From positions 10,067,705 to 10,131,704 of the forward strand of contig NC_055987.1 of assembly GCF_018446385.1 (NCBI RefSeq): a stretch of 64,000 nucleotides of DNA, given 5' to 3'. This document shows, piece by piece, positions 32,985 through 44,220 of this stretch. Origin of the DNA: Zingiber officinale (taxonomy: Eukaryota > Streptophyta > Magnoliopsida > Zingiberales > Zingiberaceae). Position 1 is the stretch's first letter. The number at the start of each line of letters is the position of its first letter. Both the position numbers and the translations under genes were made by a program. The notes below the pieces were generated by a model. The model was not told the origin of the DNA, made no database searches, and saw only the letters and a list, made by a program, of their open reading frames with translations.

Positions 32985-33862
32985 TACAGAGTAGCCAAAT
33001 TTGACCCAAACCAAGAAGTTGCAGATGATTCAGAGCTCGGTGCCTAAATTTTGCACCAGATCTAGCTAGTGAACTTGATTTGGAGCGGAGGTGGTGAGAG
33101 ATAAATAGGAAGGAGAGGAGGAGGTGGAGGAGGAGGAATAAAGAAAGTGACTCACGGTCTGTCTCTGCCCAATTGAACGCTGGGTCCATGCAGATAATAT
33201 TCAAGCACTAGGTAGGTTGATGCCTCGGGTCCATATTGCAGACGAGACAAAAAGTTTTCACCAATTTTTTATTATTATTGAAGTATCAAAATACACAATC
33301 ACGGATTGATGCAATTCTTTCTTCTTTGTTGTTCGAGCAAATACACGGAGGACATTGGGAACAATCACCGAAATATTGTATTGTTGTTTTAAAACCGCTG
33401 TCGAGTAGCACAATTGTTGCTCTGGCTAGCTACCTCAAGTTCAGGGAGATTCCCTTCGCTTCCTTGAGAACATTATCATATCATGGAACCGAAGCAATTC
33501 TTTATGATCTATCTCGCAATCGGATCGTTCGCTATGAAATACTCGTGCCATTTTTGTTTCTTGCGCAGAAGTAGTACTTAGACTGGAGCAATTCCCGGCC
33601 ATCTTTAATTCGTGTTAAGTACCCATCGCACATGGTTTTTAGTTTAGCTGTCTGCTTCGTGTTTCTTCATTTCGGGGCAACCTCTTGCAGTCTATTTCTG
33701 TTTTTTTTACTCGAAGTGTTACAGAGATCATCACGCAATTCAAAGCCAGAGCACGACGTGGATTAACTCCGGACTGCTAAGGTATTAGGATATTAGATGT
33801 AGGTCAAAAGCCGCATGCAGCTTGCACCGAGAGGTTGTGGGTTGCATGGTTGATAAAAGAGT
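32985..33862. other. Upstream region of the OFP gene
   Basis: Presumed 5' UTR and promoter of the OFP gene, with purine-rich GGAGGAGG runs around 33110-33140. A 112-codon plus-strand frame at 33236-33574 has no recognised domain and I do not call it. Confidence 0.4.
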
Positions 33863-34080
33863 GAGAATTCGATTAATTCGGTTTATAAATTAATTAAATT
33901 AATTAAAATTTAATTTAGTATTGATTAATTAAATTAAATTAAAATTTTATTAAAATTGAATTAATCGAATTAATTATTTCAGTTAATACCGAATTAATTA
34001 AATTAATTTAAAATAATAAAAAAATTATATAAAATTAATATTAAATTAACCGAATTAATTAAATTAATCAAATATTCATT
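33863..34080. repeat. AT-rich palindromic block, candidate MITE
   Basis: Nearly pure A/T with repeated AATTAATT words. A left-end ATTAATTCGGTTTA (from about 33874) faces an inverted TTAACCGAATTAAT at the right end (from about 34046). Clear target-site duplications were not seen, so it could also be simple low-complexity DNA. Confidence 0.4.
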
Positions 34081-34919
34081 CCGGAGGATGAAACTGGCCC
34101 TCTCCTCTCCTCTCACTCTCCTCTCAAGGAGAGTCGTTTCGTGAAGGTAGGTGTCTTGTCGTTGGATTGTGCGGAGATTTGGCGAAGCTGCGATTTCTTG
34201 TCAGGCTGCTGTTCGTGATTTGGTCGTCCACCTAAAAGATGGCACAGCTGCAGTTGTTTTGTCTCCGCACTTTGACGAGATGATGGAGGCCATGTTTTCA
34301 TCCATGGAAATGCTGAGGCTAGTTTCAGTAAAGATCGAGTTCAATTGACAAGTAGGACTGTCCTATACGATACACGAGGTGCGTAACAATCCCCGTTACA
34401 GTCCTCAGAGGCAGTTAATGAAAAGGATTCCAGCTCAGACACATAATTAAATAATTATAATTGCAAATTGTAGGATTTAATGAAAAAAAAATGCAATACT
34501 TTTCGTAGCCCTTTTCGTAGGATTACAGTCGTGCTGTTGTTATTGTATTGCCATGAGAATCCCGATGTTCTTAAAATTATGGACTTATTCAAGAAATAAT
34601 AAATTTATAAGGACAATAATAAAAGGGCGCCTTGTTTTTTATGGGCTTTCTAAATTATTCGAGCACAATTCAACTGAATATATTATTCCACATTATTAAT
34701 TTGTATTATCCGTATTAAATTCTGAAGTGATGAATCAATTATACGAACAGAATAAATATATATTATAGTAGCGTGTAACTATGAAATTATAACTATTTCG
34801 TATATTTAACATATTCAAAAATATATACTTAACATGTTAAAAAATATTCATGTTATAATAACTAAAGGTTCATATATGCTATAACGTGGATATTCAATAA
34901 TATTTATGATGATAGTCTA
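34081..34919. other. Intergenic, no supported gene
   Basis: AT-rich sequence. A 65-codon frame at 34151-34348 has no domain or homology I can name. A short CTCTCCTCTCC run lies at 34099-34130. Confidence 0.4.
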
Positions 34920-35450
34920 ATTTATTCTGAGTAATATAATGAGGTTCTTTCGGGTAATATAGTTAGGTGTCGCCCCATAAACTGAATGAATAATGTCGGA
35001 CAATATAACCAAAGTTTCGCAGACCAATAGTGGAGTTTTGTCCAGTGACATTATCAAATGTCTACCAAGTAATATCATCAAAGCTTTATAAAAAAAATGA
35101 TTAACCAGGTTGGGTAACGTTGAGTCTGGGATGACTGACCCAACCTCATCATCAAAGTCTCATAAAACAATATTATGGAGATATCCACAAAGCAATAATA
35201 TTGAAGGTCCAACATGCAATAATATTAAATTATGCAAAGTAACATTATTAAGGTATACTTAGCAATAATACTAAATTTCGTATAATAACATCATCGAAAT
35301 CCACTAAGCAATAATACTAAGCTCCGTAGAATAGTATCATCGAGATCCATCGAGGAATAACACTAAAGTCTACTAAGCAACATCATTGAGTTATGCAGAG
35401 CAATCCAAGCAAAGTTTTGCAAAGCAATATTATTAAGTTCTTTGAACATT
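34920..35450. repeat. Degenerate 23-bp tandem repeat
   Basis: From about 35180 to 35440 the sequence can be laid out in consecutive units of about 23 bp with the theme AAGCAATAATACTAAAGT plus a variable five-base link. Weaker copies extend left to about 34920, interrupted near 35085-35170. Units have diverged widely, so the array is old. Confidence 0.6.
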
Positions 35451-37692
35451 GAGGATTTCTTCACTTAATAAAACAAATCATTTCCCATATATCAAGTGTG
35501 ATGAAGCTTCTTATTAAAATATGGCAATGGAGAATGTCAGAGGTGGTTCTCTTATTTTTTTTTTTCACAGTATGTGGCAATCAATAAATTGAGAGATGAG
35601 TAATGAGTGTCAGAAGTGGTTCCCTTAAGGTTTTTTTCGCCCCACGTGGCCAAAGGTAGAGCCAAGCTTCCGTTTACCCGGGCTATAGCCTAGGGGGCCT
35701 GGATGAGTACAACATGAAAAAACTATTGATTAACACGACTAAACAAAAAAAAAATGTGTGAGAGAGAAAGTTAGCACGGGGAATTTGAGAATAGCCTGAG
35801 AGCAGTAAATTTTTTGATTCCGTCATTGCACGTGCCAATCAAGGATTGGAAGAATAATAATGGATTATTAGAAACTTTGTCTTTACTAACTAAAGCGAGA
35901 AGAAGTGGAAAGAAGCGGAACCAGGTGACATAGAGATTCCCTTTTAACAACTATGTAAGCACCACGGATGGTAGGTTGTATGTATGTTGGTCTTTTATTC
36001 TTGCAAGCGAAGGCATATCTTCTCCACCAAACTTCTATCCTTTTCTTCTTCTTTACTTCATCCTTTTTCCTTCTTCTTGGCGGTTGACTTAATCATCAAG
36101 GGGTCGTGCCACCAAATCGGTCCAAGTTTTAATCAGTGTTACATCTTAGGGTACCAGATCTCACGAGTGGAAAGAACGATCCAAGCTTTTCGGAGAGGAG
36201 TTCGAGCGAGCCAACAATTTACATGGTAACAACTACAATATTGTAGTTATTATAACGTGAACTTGCCCTGTTATATAATTGACTGATCGATTCAAGATTT
36301 AATACATATGATATGAGATAATAATGTTAAATAATAAACATAAAGAAATCTAAGTCATTTTATAAGAAGAGTTTTTGTATGGATTGTGCTTTTGAACAAT
36401 TTATAATACAATGTTAAATTTAATAGCATCATTAACATACATGCGCCATGCATGCCTATGCGTTTATAGATAAATATAGAGCATGGCTATGCGTATATAA
36501 GATAAATATAGGGCAATTGAATTTATAGTTGTGGTAATGCATACTTGTTTAAAAATATTTAGGTTGTAATACTTCCGGTTTTGCATATGCTATAATATAT
36601 ATTTAACTTATTTACCTAGCATTTATACATATTTAATTGCTATGAAGTCCTATCGGGATGATCTAATGACTAACATATAAGGTATTGTCATCATAAGATC
36701 TGATATTCAAATTTCGACATAGCCGAAATAAATATCTCCCTTATGTACTAGTCACTACTCCAAAAACTAATAACTATTTATCTCCTTCATATTAATCATA
36801 AAATTAATTGACGGAAGAGCTGGAATCAATGTGTCACTATATTTAATTGCTATGAAATCCTAAATTATACCACTAAGACTCTAACTGCTACCATTTAAAC
36901 TTATCTTGTTAATAATATTTTCATTATAATAGTTATAAAATTATAACTACTATACTGCACACTTATCCTATCAATATACTTGACCGATCAATTCAAAATT
37001 TAATGCGAATGATAGAAGATAATATTATAAACAGTAAAGGGCATTTATGTAATTTTATAATAAGAGCCAATGGAGCAGAATGTACTTTTGATTAACAAAG
37101 AAAAAAAGGAGCACACATATTTGAAGGAAAAACACTCTTTTCATTTTTACCCAATTTATAATACAATGTTAAATTTAATCATATCATTTTGATTTTTACC
37201 CAATTTATAACACTGTTAAATTTAATCATATCATTAAAATACATGAGCGATGCATGCCTGACTATGAATGTGTATATAGATATACATTGGGCAATCGAAT
37301 TAAGTAGAATAGGAATAAGGATCCTTCGGAGAATAAATAAAACTTGATGCTTTGTTATGAAAGTTCAGAATATCTAGAAAATTATGATTAAGGAATAAAC
37401 AATTTTGCAAAAATTGATGGTACACTTTAATTTATAAACAAACATAGAGATCATGTGGAAAGAAAGTTGGTATAATGTCAGTATCCGTTTTAGGTTAACT
37501 AATTTGCAAGATTACTAACCACAAAATGCTACTTGTTAGTTGTTAAAGTAGATTATGTACAAATTGGATACTGTTACACCTGTGTGCTCCTGGCAGATCA
37601 AAGTTTACAGTTCATAGGAAACTTTGTGGCATACTTTCATAGTTATTCAAATTGCAAACGAAGTATTATTACCTCCTTAATTTTACTACTGA
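35451..37692. other. AT-rich intergenic region with a diverged internal duplication
   Basis: No gene is supported; an 81-codon frame at 35984-36229 has no recognised domain. The block at about 36237-36540 is repeated at about 36930-37310. Shared words include TTATAATACAATGTTAAATT, TTTAATCATATCATT and CATGCATGCC. This may be a diverged transposon pair or a local duplication. Confidence 0.45.
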
Positions 37693-38931
37693 TCAAGTCT
37701 GGAATTGTTCATGGAGGACTTTCATCCTGTAGGAATAGACCCTGCAGGGAACAATGGTGCTCGCCATCCTGAAGCCCGGAGTCACTGTGAACCCGACAAC
37801 ATGCTTCATCCCTCTGTTGGAAACAAGGCCACCCACCACGTCTTCCATGTACTCCCTCGTGAATTCCTGCCCATTCTTGGCATAAAACATCTCGGCCTTT
37901 GGAACGAAGGAGTTGGCCATCACCTGAAGCGCCCAAGCCCATCTAGACATCGCAACAAATGCCTGGTAAAATGGAGTTCTCGGATGCCGGCCACTCAGTA
38001 CAAACGACCTCTGATCGAGATTGCCGAAGAATGAATCCTCCATCTTGGATGGCACAGCTAATGCATATTTAGAACGGCAAAATCTTCCAAACTGAGAATC
38101 CGGATCTGCTATTAGATAATCGAAAGGATCTTGAGAATTCATCACGCCGTCTAATTGATCCAGTGAGAATCTTTCATCCTCTAGAGGAGCAGGATCGAGC
38201 ATTACTTGAGACAGATATGCCTCGAACGCATACTTCTTGTGTGACCTTTCGGCAAAGGCGACGGAGCTGTAGAGTGACCTCGCAGCAAGATCGAGATCCC
38301 ACCCAGAAGCTTTCATCAAGCTAATGAGTGGCTTGGCAAACTCATGGATAGATTTTGCTGCGAGATTGAAGACGTTCAAGAACAGAGCCGGTGACATTTC
38401 CTGATTCAGATGAAAAATCTTTTTCGGCAAGAGCTTCTGCTTAACTGCCTTTTCCAGCGCTGCATTTTCTGCATCGAGCTTTTCGTTTTCACACCTCAAT
38501 CGGCGCATTTCCAAGTCTTTGATGCGCAATTTTGATCGAAGCTGTGCCAGTAGATCCTCGTGTCGGTGAATCTCCAACGACAGAGAAGACCGAGACCTGT
38601 AAGTTTCCTCGAGATCAGATAGTGCCTGGAGCACAGAGACCACGACTTCATCAGCAAGTTTTATCTTCTTCGGTGTGTAAGGGAGGTGTGCTTGCTGTAG
38701 TTGCACGTACGCATACTTAAGAGCAGTAATGGCGTCAAATAGCTTGTGCGTCATCTGAGGCTTGTTATCGTCGGAGCCATCGACAGCTTCGTTACTTGAG
38801 GAGTGGTTGTTAGGGTTCCGGAACTCCTTGGCGGACGCTGACACGGCCACTGACCTCCTCTTGCACAGCCTGGAGAACGGAAAGATGGACATGGAGGAAT
38901 TCATGCTTGTTCTCGGTGGTTCAGGATCCAT
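37693..38931 (-). CDS. GIL1-like / DUF641 protein
   Basis: An uninterrupted 412-aa frame on the minus strand. Residues 1-55 are a variable Ser/Asn-rich leader. Residues about 58-175 are the DUF641 region, starting MTHKLFDAITALKYAYVQLQ and passing into a strongly charged coiled coil (about 118-168, LRSKLRIKDLEMRRLRCENE). The C-terminal half has the family hallmarks: FGRFCRSKYALAVPSKMED, HPRTPFYQAFVAMSRWAWAL, FTREYMEDVV and VGFTVTPGFRM. The family includes Arabidopsis GRAVITROPIC IN THE LIGHT 1 and IRK-interacting proteins, which act in light control of gravitropism and in receptor-kinase signalling. Coding in one exon fits the family, and an intron in the 5' UTR is possible but not shown. The frame is intact, so the gene is probably functional. 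Which subgroup (GIL1 or IRKI) it belongs to needs a tree. Confidence 0.93.
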   Translation of the reverse strand: MDPEPPRTSMNSSMSIFPFSRLCKRRSVAVSASAKEFRNPNNHSSSNEAVDGSDDNKPQMTHKLFDAITALKYAYVQLQQAHLPYTPKKIKLADEVVVSVLQALSDLEETYRSRSSLSLEIHRHEDLLAQLRSKLRIKDLEMRRLRCENEKLDAENAALEKAVKQKLLPKKIFHLNQEMSPALFLNVFNLAAKSIHEFAKPLISLMKASGWDLDLAARSLYSSVAFAERSHKKYAFEAYLSQVMLDPAPLEDERFSLDQLDGVMNSQDPFDYLIADPDSQFGRFCRSKYALAVPSKMEDSFFGNLDQRSFVLSGRHPRTPFYQAFVAMSRWAWALQVMANSFVPKAEMFYAKNGQEFTREYMEDVVGGLVSNRGMKHVVGFTVTPGFRMASTIVPCRVYSYRMKVLHEQFQT

Positions 38932-39944
38932 GGTTTGTCGATCGGAACTTTTGCTCGACGCTCAGAGGCATCAAAGATCAATCTGATGATTCGCACTCCA
39001 AAAACCAAATCAAAACCAATCCTTTACGACTCTAGACTTCAAACTACAAAGTAAGGATCACAACTCGAAACTGAACAAAATAAATTAAGATTCTCTTAAG
39101 AAAGGAGCAGAGATCAAAAGATTCGGCAGACGTACAAAATGGAGAAAGGGCTTCGTTCTAGCAAAGGCGGTCGAGCGCCTCCCCTCTCGCACACGAGCAG
39201 AGCAGGAGCACAAGACGATTCGCCACTCGCTAGGCGCAAGACGAAGAGAGAAAACAGGGCTTAGGGTTTCGGTCGATCGGGAGAGTGGCAGAGACGTGGG
39301 GACAAAAAACAAAAAACAAAAAAAAGAGTAGATTGCGAGTCGGTCTGCTTGGTCGTGGCTCGTTGCAGCGCCATGGCTTTTCCCGAGGACATGGACAGAG
39401 CAGCGCTGGTACCCAAGGCAGGCAGGCACCGTTTCTTACCACATGGTATGAAAATGATAGAAGATTAATCGAGGTGATTCAAATCCAGCAATTTTGACTC
39501 AATTATAGTCGTGTCAGATTTTTTCTGGTTCAATTAATCATCACGTAGAGTATTTATTTGTCAGTAAATAAATATACGGTAATAATTGTAATAATAATAA
39601 TAATGGGCATTGTGCAAAGGAGTGGATTCAAATCCCAACAGAATCCAACAATGGCGCGCGAAATATAGTAAAATTTGAATTTTGTCACGTTGCTGTCCAA
39701 TTAGGACAGCTCACGTGAGCACATGGGTCGGGGAGTGGTATTAATGCTTACGAGGCCCGATTGAGGCCCACATCGGAATTGTGATTCGAAGCGAAGCTTC
39801 TTGAAAGATTTAATTAAAAAAAAAAACATCATGTGGACTCGAACATGCATCGATTCTATCTATGATTTATGCGTTTTCATGACGGTGGAAGATATAGATG
39901 ATTGTTCTTCAGAATATTTAAGTAATAAATTAGAATTTGTAATG
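38932..39944 (-). other. Upstream region of the GIL1-like gene
   Basis: Presumed 5' UTR and promoter for the minus-strand gene. It contains a pyrimidine/purine-skewed part (39100-39330) and a G-box palindrome at 39709-39720. Open frames over 39085-39497 have no recognised domain. A poly-A-like run at 39302-39324 and a TAATAA microsatellite at about 39582-39602 are present. Element E begins at 39950. Confidence 0.45.
39709..39720. promoter_or_regulatory. G-box palindrome
   Basis: GCTCACGTGAGC is a perfect 12-bp palindrome with the CACGTG G-box core bound by plant bHLH (including PIF) and bZIP factors. It lies about 780 bp upstream of the GIL1-like start codon. Function is inferred only. Confidence 0.5.
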
Positions 39945-39949
39945 AATTT

Positions 39950-40284
39950 TGTTGGGAAAAAAATTATTGGAGAATAAATAAAAAAAATTATGAAAGAAAA
40001 AAATATGGAAGAGGAGGAGAATCTTGAATAAAAGAAGAATAAAATAAAAATTCAACTTGTCTCATTCATTGAAAAAGATACATATTTATAGATTTATTGG
40101 ATAAACACTAATAATCTAGATTTCTTTTTAATTTTATCTTCACAATACTCTTATCCTTATCATGATACCTCATCAAATTCTATCCTATCACAAACTCTCA
40201 TCAATAATTAGCACCTCATCATTCTATCTTCATAAACTTTTATCAACAATTGTTATCTCTAAAAATAAAGTTTAATTCCCAACA
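39950..40284 (-). repeat. Element E 3' LTR
   Basis: On the plus strand it runs TGTTGGGAAA to TTCCCAACA, the expected TG...CA with an inverted end. A purine-rich tract (TTTAAGATAGAG on minus) precedes it in element sense. Confidence 0.9.
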
Positions 40285-41160
40285 CTCTATCTTAAACTTG
40301 ATTCTATGACTCCAAGCAAATAATGCATTTTGACGAAGTCTTCAAATTTGAGTGGCCTTGTAAAGATGTTAGCAACTTGATCTTTAGTCTTCACATAGAC
40401 TAGCTCCACATCTTTGTTTTTCACATGTTCACAAATAGAATGAAAGCGAACATCAGTATGCTTACTTCTTTAATGATATACAAGATTCTTCCCCCAATGC
40501 AATTGTCGATTTGTTATCAATACAAATTTGAGTTGTTTCATTTTGTTCTAATTTTATCTCCTTTAGCAAGCTTCTTAGCCATATAGCATGACTAACACAT
40601 GAGGATGCCGCAATGTACTCTGCTTCACAAGTGGAAAGAGTTACAATAGGTTATTTTTTCATCCAAGAAAATCTCGTATCTCCAACGAAGAATGTAAAGC
40701 CGGAAGTGCTTCTCCGGTCATCATATCCAACAAGTTGAGAATTGTTAGAGTGAAAATAAAATAGTCCATGATTTAGAGTACCTCGGACATAACGAAGGAT
40801 TCGCTTGGCCGCCTTCTAATGAGTCTCTTTAGGCTTCTCCATGAACCTGCTTACAAGACCGACTCCATATAATATATCCGATCGAGTGCAAGTTAGGTAC
40901 CGCAAGCTTCCCATCAAGCTTTTGAAACGTGTGTGATCAACCGTGTTTCCTTCATCACTCTTGAATAACTTTGTTCCGCAGTCCACCGGTGTATTAATTG
41001 GATTACAATCATCCATTCTAAATCTCTTGAGGACCTCCTTTGCATATTATTCTTGAGTCCTAAATATGCCATCAACTCCTTGTTTCACCTCCAAGCCGAG
41101 AAAGTAGGACATAAGTCTCATATCAGTCATATCAAATGTTTTTTCCATAGCTTACTTAAA
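40285..41160 (-). pseudogene. Element E RT C-terminus and RNase H (broken)
   Basis: The open frame at 40816-41016 reads NPINTPVDCGTKLFKSDEG and RFKSLMGSLRYLTCTRSDIL, the copia RT connection. Further left, broken frames contain RNase H pieces. Multiple stops are present. Confidence 0.7.
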
Positions 41161-41163
41161 AAG

Positions 41164-41834
41164 TTATATCATTTGAGGTGAACTTCCTATCAAGATTAGA
41201 TCATTTACATATAATGATACCAATAAGATGTTATCATTATCTACTCTTACATAAAGAGCATGCTCATAAGGGCATTGCATCAAGCTATTTTCTTTGAAGT
41301 ATGCATCAATTCTTGAATTCCATGCTCTCGGTGCTTGTTTCAAGCCATAGAGAGCTTTCTTCAATTTCAACACTTTACTTTCTTGCCCCTTCTTGATGTA
41401 GTCAGCCGGTTGTTCAACATAGACTTCTTCTTCTAAGTAGCCATTAAGAAATGTTGATTTGACATCAAACTGAAATATTTGCCACTTTAGTTGAGCGGCC
41501 AAAGAGATTATCAACCTTATAGTCTCCATTCGGGCAACAAGAGCAAACACTTCTTCGTAATCAATGCCGACCTTTTGTTTGTAGCCTTTTGCCATAAGTC
41601 ACGCTTTGTACTTTTCTATTTCTCTTTAAGCATTTTTCTTCACTTTATAAACCACTTCATACCAATGGGTTTATGGCCATCGGGCAAAGTAGTAAGATGC
41701 CAAGTTTCATTCTTCTCAATTGCCTTCATCTCTTCATCCATGACTTTCTTCCATTTGCTTTCTTTCATAGCTTTTTCGAAAGATATAATCTCTTCATTAG
41801 CATAAAGACAAATGAGATTAAGTGGAGTTGTCAC
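41164..41834 (-). pseudogene. Element E reverse transcriptase (broken, YVND box)
   Basis: 41640-41834 encodes the RT start (WKKVMDEEMKAIEKNETWHL, DGHKPIGMKWFIK). After a frameshift, 41164-41595 encodes MAKGYKQKVGIDYEEVFALV, FQFDVKSTFLNGYLEEEVYV and LKKALYGLKQAPRAWNSRID. The box that should read YVDD is YVND (SLYVNDLILIG), losing one catalytic aspartate. The enzyme would be inactive even without the frameshift. Confidence 0.85.
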
Positions 41835-42845
41835 CTCATATAATTCTTGAAGACTCCTTGTCTTTTGTGGTGAAGGATTTCTTCATCCGAGGATGATGAA
41901 GAAGTAGGCGACGGTGGTGAAGTTGATTCTTTCTCCTTTACTTGTTCTTCTTCTTGAATCATCACCATATTAGTGCTCCAATTCCAAGCACCATCTTCTT
42001 GAAATTCAACATCTCTACTTATGATAACCATTCTGTTCACTAGATTATAGTCTATAAGCCTTCAATCTTGCATCGTACCAATGAAAATGCAAGGTAAGCT
42101 TTTGTCACAAGCTTCGTTCTTCTTTGATCTGGAATGTACATAGGCAATACACCCGAAAATCTTCAAATGAGATACACATGGCTTGTATCCGGTCCATGTT
42201 TCTTGAGGTGTAATTCCTTCTAGATTCTTTGTAGAAGATCTATTTAGCAAATACACAGCACAGTTTACAGCTTTAGCCCAAAATTCTTTAGCTACTTCTT
42301 TCATTTTTAGCATACTTCGAACCCTGTCAAGAATAGTTCGATTCTTCCTTTCAGTAACTCCATTTTGTTGAGGCGAGTAAGGTGCGGTTAAAGGCTTCTA
42401 GATGCCATGATTTTTGCAAACAAAAATTTAAATTCTTTTGAGGTGAATTTACCACCATGATCTAACCGCATTGCCTTGATAGTATAGCCGTATTGATTTT
42501 CTACCAATCCTTTGAATTCCTTGAACTTCTCAAAATCATCGTCTTTATTTATCAAAAGATAGACCCAAGTTTTTTTTGCTGAAATCATCAATAAAGGTTA
42601 GAAAATATCGATAACCTCCAAAGGAGGTCGGAGTGGTTGCCCCACATATGTCTGTATGAATGAGTTCAAGAAGCTTCTTAGCTCGGTTGTGCGATTCATT
42701 CGAAAAACTTGCTCTAGGATGTTTGCCAAGAACACACTCTTCAAAAATATCATCTTGAGCATTAATATGAGAAAGATCATTCACCATTCCTTTGCTTGAG
42801 AGAAGCTTTAGAGCTCTGAAGTTCACATGCTCGTACCTCATATGT
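41835..42845 (-). pseudogene. Element E GAG-pre-integrase and integrase (broken)
   Basis: Pieces at 42545-42841 (HTDICGATTPTSFGGYRYFL, with FIDDFSKK), 42388-42591 (KAMRLDHGGKFTSKEFK) and 42062-42313 (EFWAKAVNCAVYLLNRSSTK, HLKIFGCIAYVH) form a copia integrase. The second triad residue lies in the RLDHGGKF block. Frames change at least twice. Confidence 0.82.
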
Positions 42846-43018
42846 CATAGCCATGTACTATTCTTTATACATGCACTTAAACATTTTGCAGTAACATGCT
42901 TAATATCAAGAGAAAACATCCTATTTTTAGACATAGGAATATGAGCAATAAGTTTGCTTTGTTTTCTCAAACGAAGACTACCATCTTTTAGTTGTATATT
43001 GAAACTTTTCTCAAACAA

Positions 43019-43250
43019 TTATCCAAGACTAATAATATTTGTTTTTATGTCGGGCACGTAATAAACATTAGTAATGTATGTGTGAGCTCCATTTTTAAGT
43101 TTGATAAGAATCTTACCAACGTCTCTTACTTGGATTTTGGATGCGTCTCCAAATGATACTTGCCCATTCACGGTTTCATCCAACTCGGCAAACATATCTT
43201 TACGCCCGCACATATGATTGCTTGCCCCGGAATCTAAGTACCACAAATTC
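43019..43250 (-). pseudogene. Element E protease
   Basis: WYLDSGASNHMCGRKDMF is the copia protease active site (DSGA). It is followed by FGDASKIQVRDVGKILIKL and NVYYVPDIKTNIISLG. It is open for 75 codons but separated from gag and integrase by stops. Confidence 0.85.
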
Positions 43251-43353
43251 TTGTTTGTGGATCTCCATCATTTCTTGCTTGCAAAACTACATCATTGTCA
43301 TTGCCTTATTTGGATGCATAATTAGCATTCCCTTACACATTGTTAGAGTGACA

Positions 43354-44204
43354 TTAATATCCAAATTTGTTGCAAGTATAACATCTTACATTTTTTTTGT
43401 CATACCTTTGATCTCTACCTTGATTGCTGTCTTTACTTCTTCCTCGGCCTCGAGCAAAGCCCTTGCCACGATCTCTACCTCGGCCACGTCCATGGAAGTT
43501 GCCATGGCCACCATCGTTTTCTTGCGAACTTTCGGTTTTTGACTCTTCTTTCTGGTCAATAATGGTGAGCCTGGTTTGTAGAGCCTGCTCCATAGGCTCT
43601 CTCCGTCTTCTTTGCATTCTTGCTTCATAACCTTGTAGAGAGCTTAATAGTTCTTGCACCTTCATTTCTTTCACATCTTTTGATTCTTCTATGGTCGCAA
43701 CTACATAGTCATACCTTGGCTCCAATGAGCGCAAAATTTTCTCTACGACGCGACTATCTTCAATGTCGTTGTCATTTCTTCTCAATTGGTTGACAATAAC
43801 CAATACCCTTTTAAAGTATTTTGATACACTTTCAGATTCTTTCATCTCCAACGATTTAAATTTCCTTCTTAGAATTTGAAGACGAATACTTTTGCTCTTT
43901 CATCACCTTTGTATGCTACTTGTAGGATCTCCCATGCCTTTTTGAAAGTTGTAACTTCGGCTAATTTCTTAAAAGTAGCTTCATCAAGAGCTTTATAGAT
44001 AAAGAAAAGAGTTTTCTTATTTTTTCTCTTTTGTTCCACTATTGTTGTCCTCTGTGTCTCTGTTTGACCAACTCCTTCTTGAGATGCTTTATAGCCTCTT
44101 TCAACAATATCCCATAAGCCTTCATTCTCCAGTAAGACACTCATTTGGATACTCCAAATACCATACTTCAAATCAGCAAGACAAGCGATAGGAAGCATCG
44201 ACAT
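43354..44204 (-). pseudogene. Element E gag (frameshifted)
   Basis: The first part, 43869-44204, starts MSMLPIACLADLKYGIWSIQ, a copia gag N-terminus. After a frameshift near 43860 the frame continues as MKESESVSKYFKRVLVIVNQ to RYDKKNVRCYTCNKFGY, where a stop cuts the CCHC zinc knuckle after its first two cysteines. Gag would form virus-like particles. Confidence 0.82.
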
Positions 44205-44206
44205 GA

Positions 44207-44217
44207 CTCTGATACCA
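44207..44217 (-). other. Element E primer-binding site (initiator-Met tRNA)
   Basis: The minus strand reads TGGTATCAGAG, complementary to the 3' end of plant initiator-Met tRNA, three bases inside the 5' LTR. Confidence 0.88.
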
Positions 44218-44220
44218 CTT

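Noticed and set aside
32474-33047. Plus-strand frames over the OFP gene
   Set aside because: They are opposite-strand shadows of the OFP coding region, which has clear family motifs.
33236-33574. 112-codon frame upstream of the OFP gene
   Set aside because: No recognised domain and AT-rich composition like its surroundings. Chance open frame is the simpler reading.
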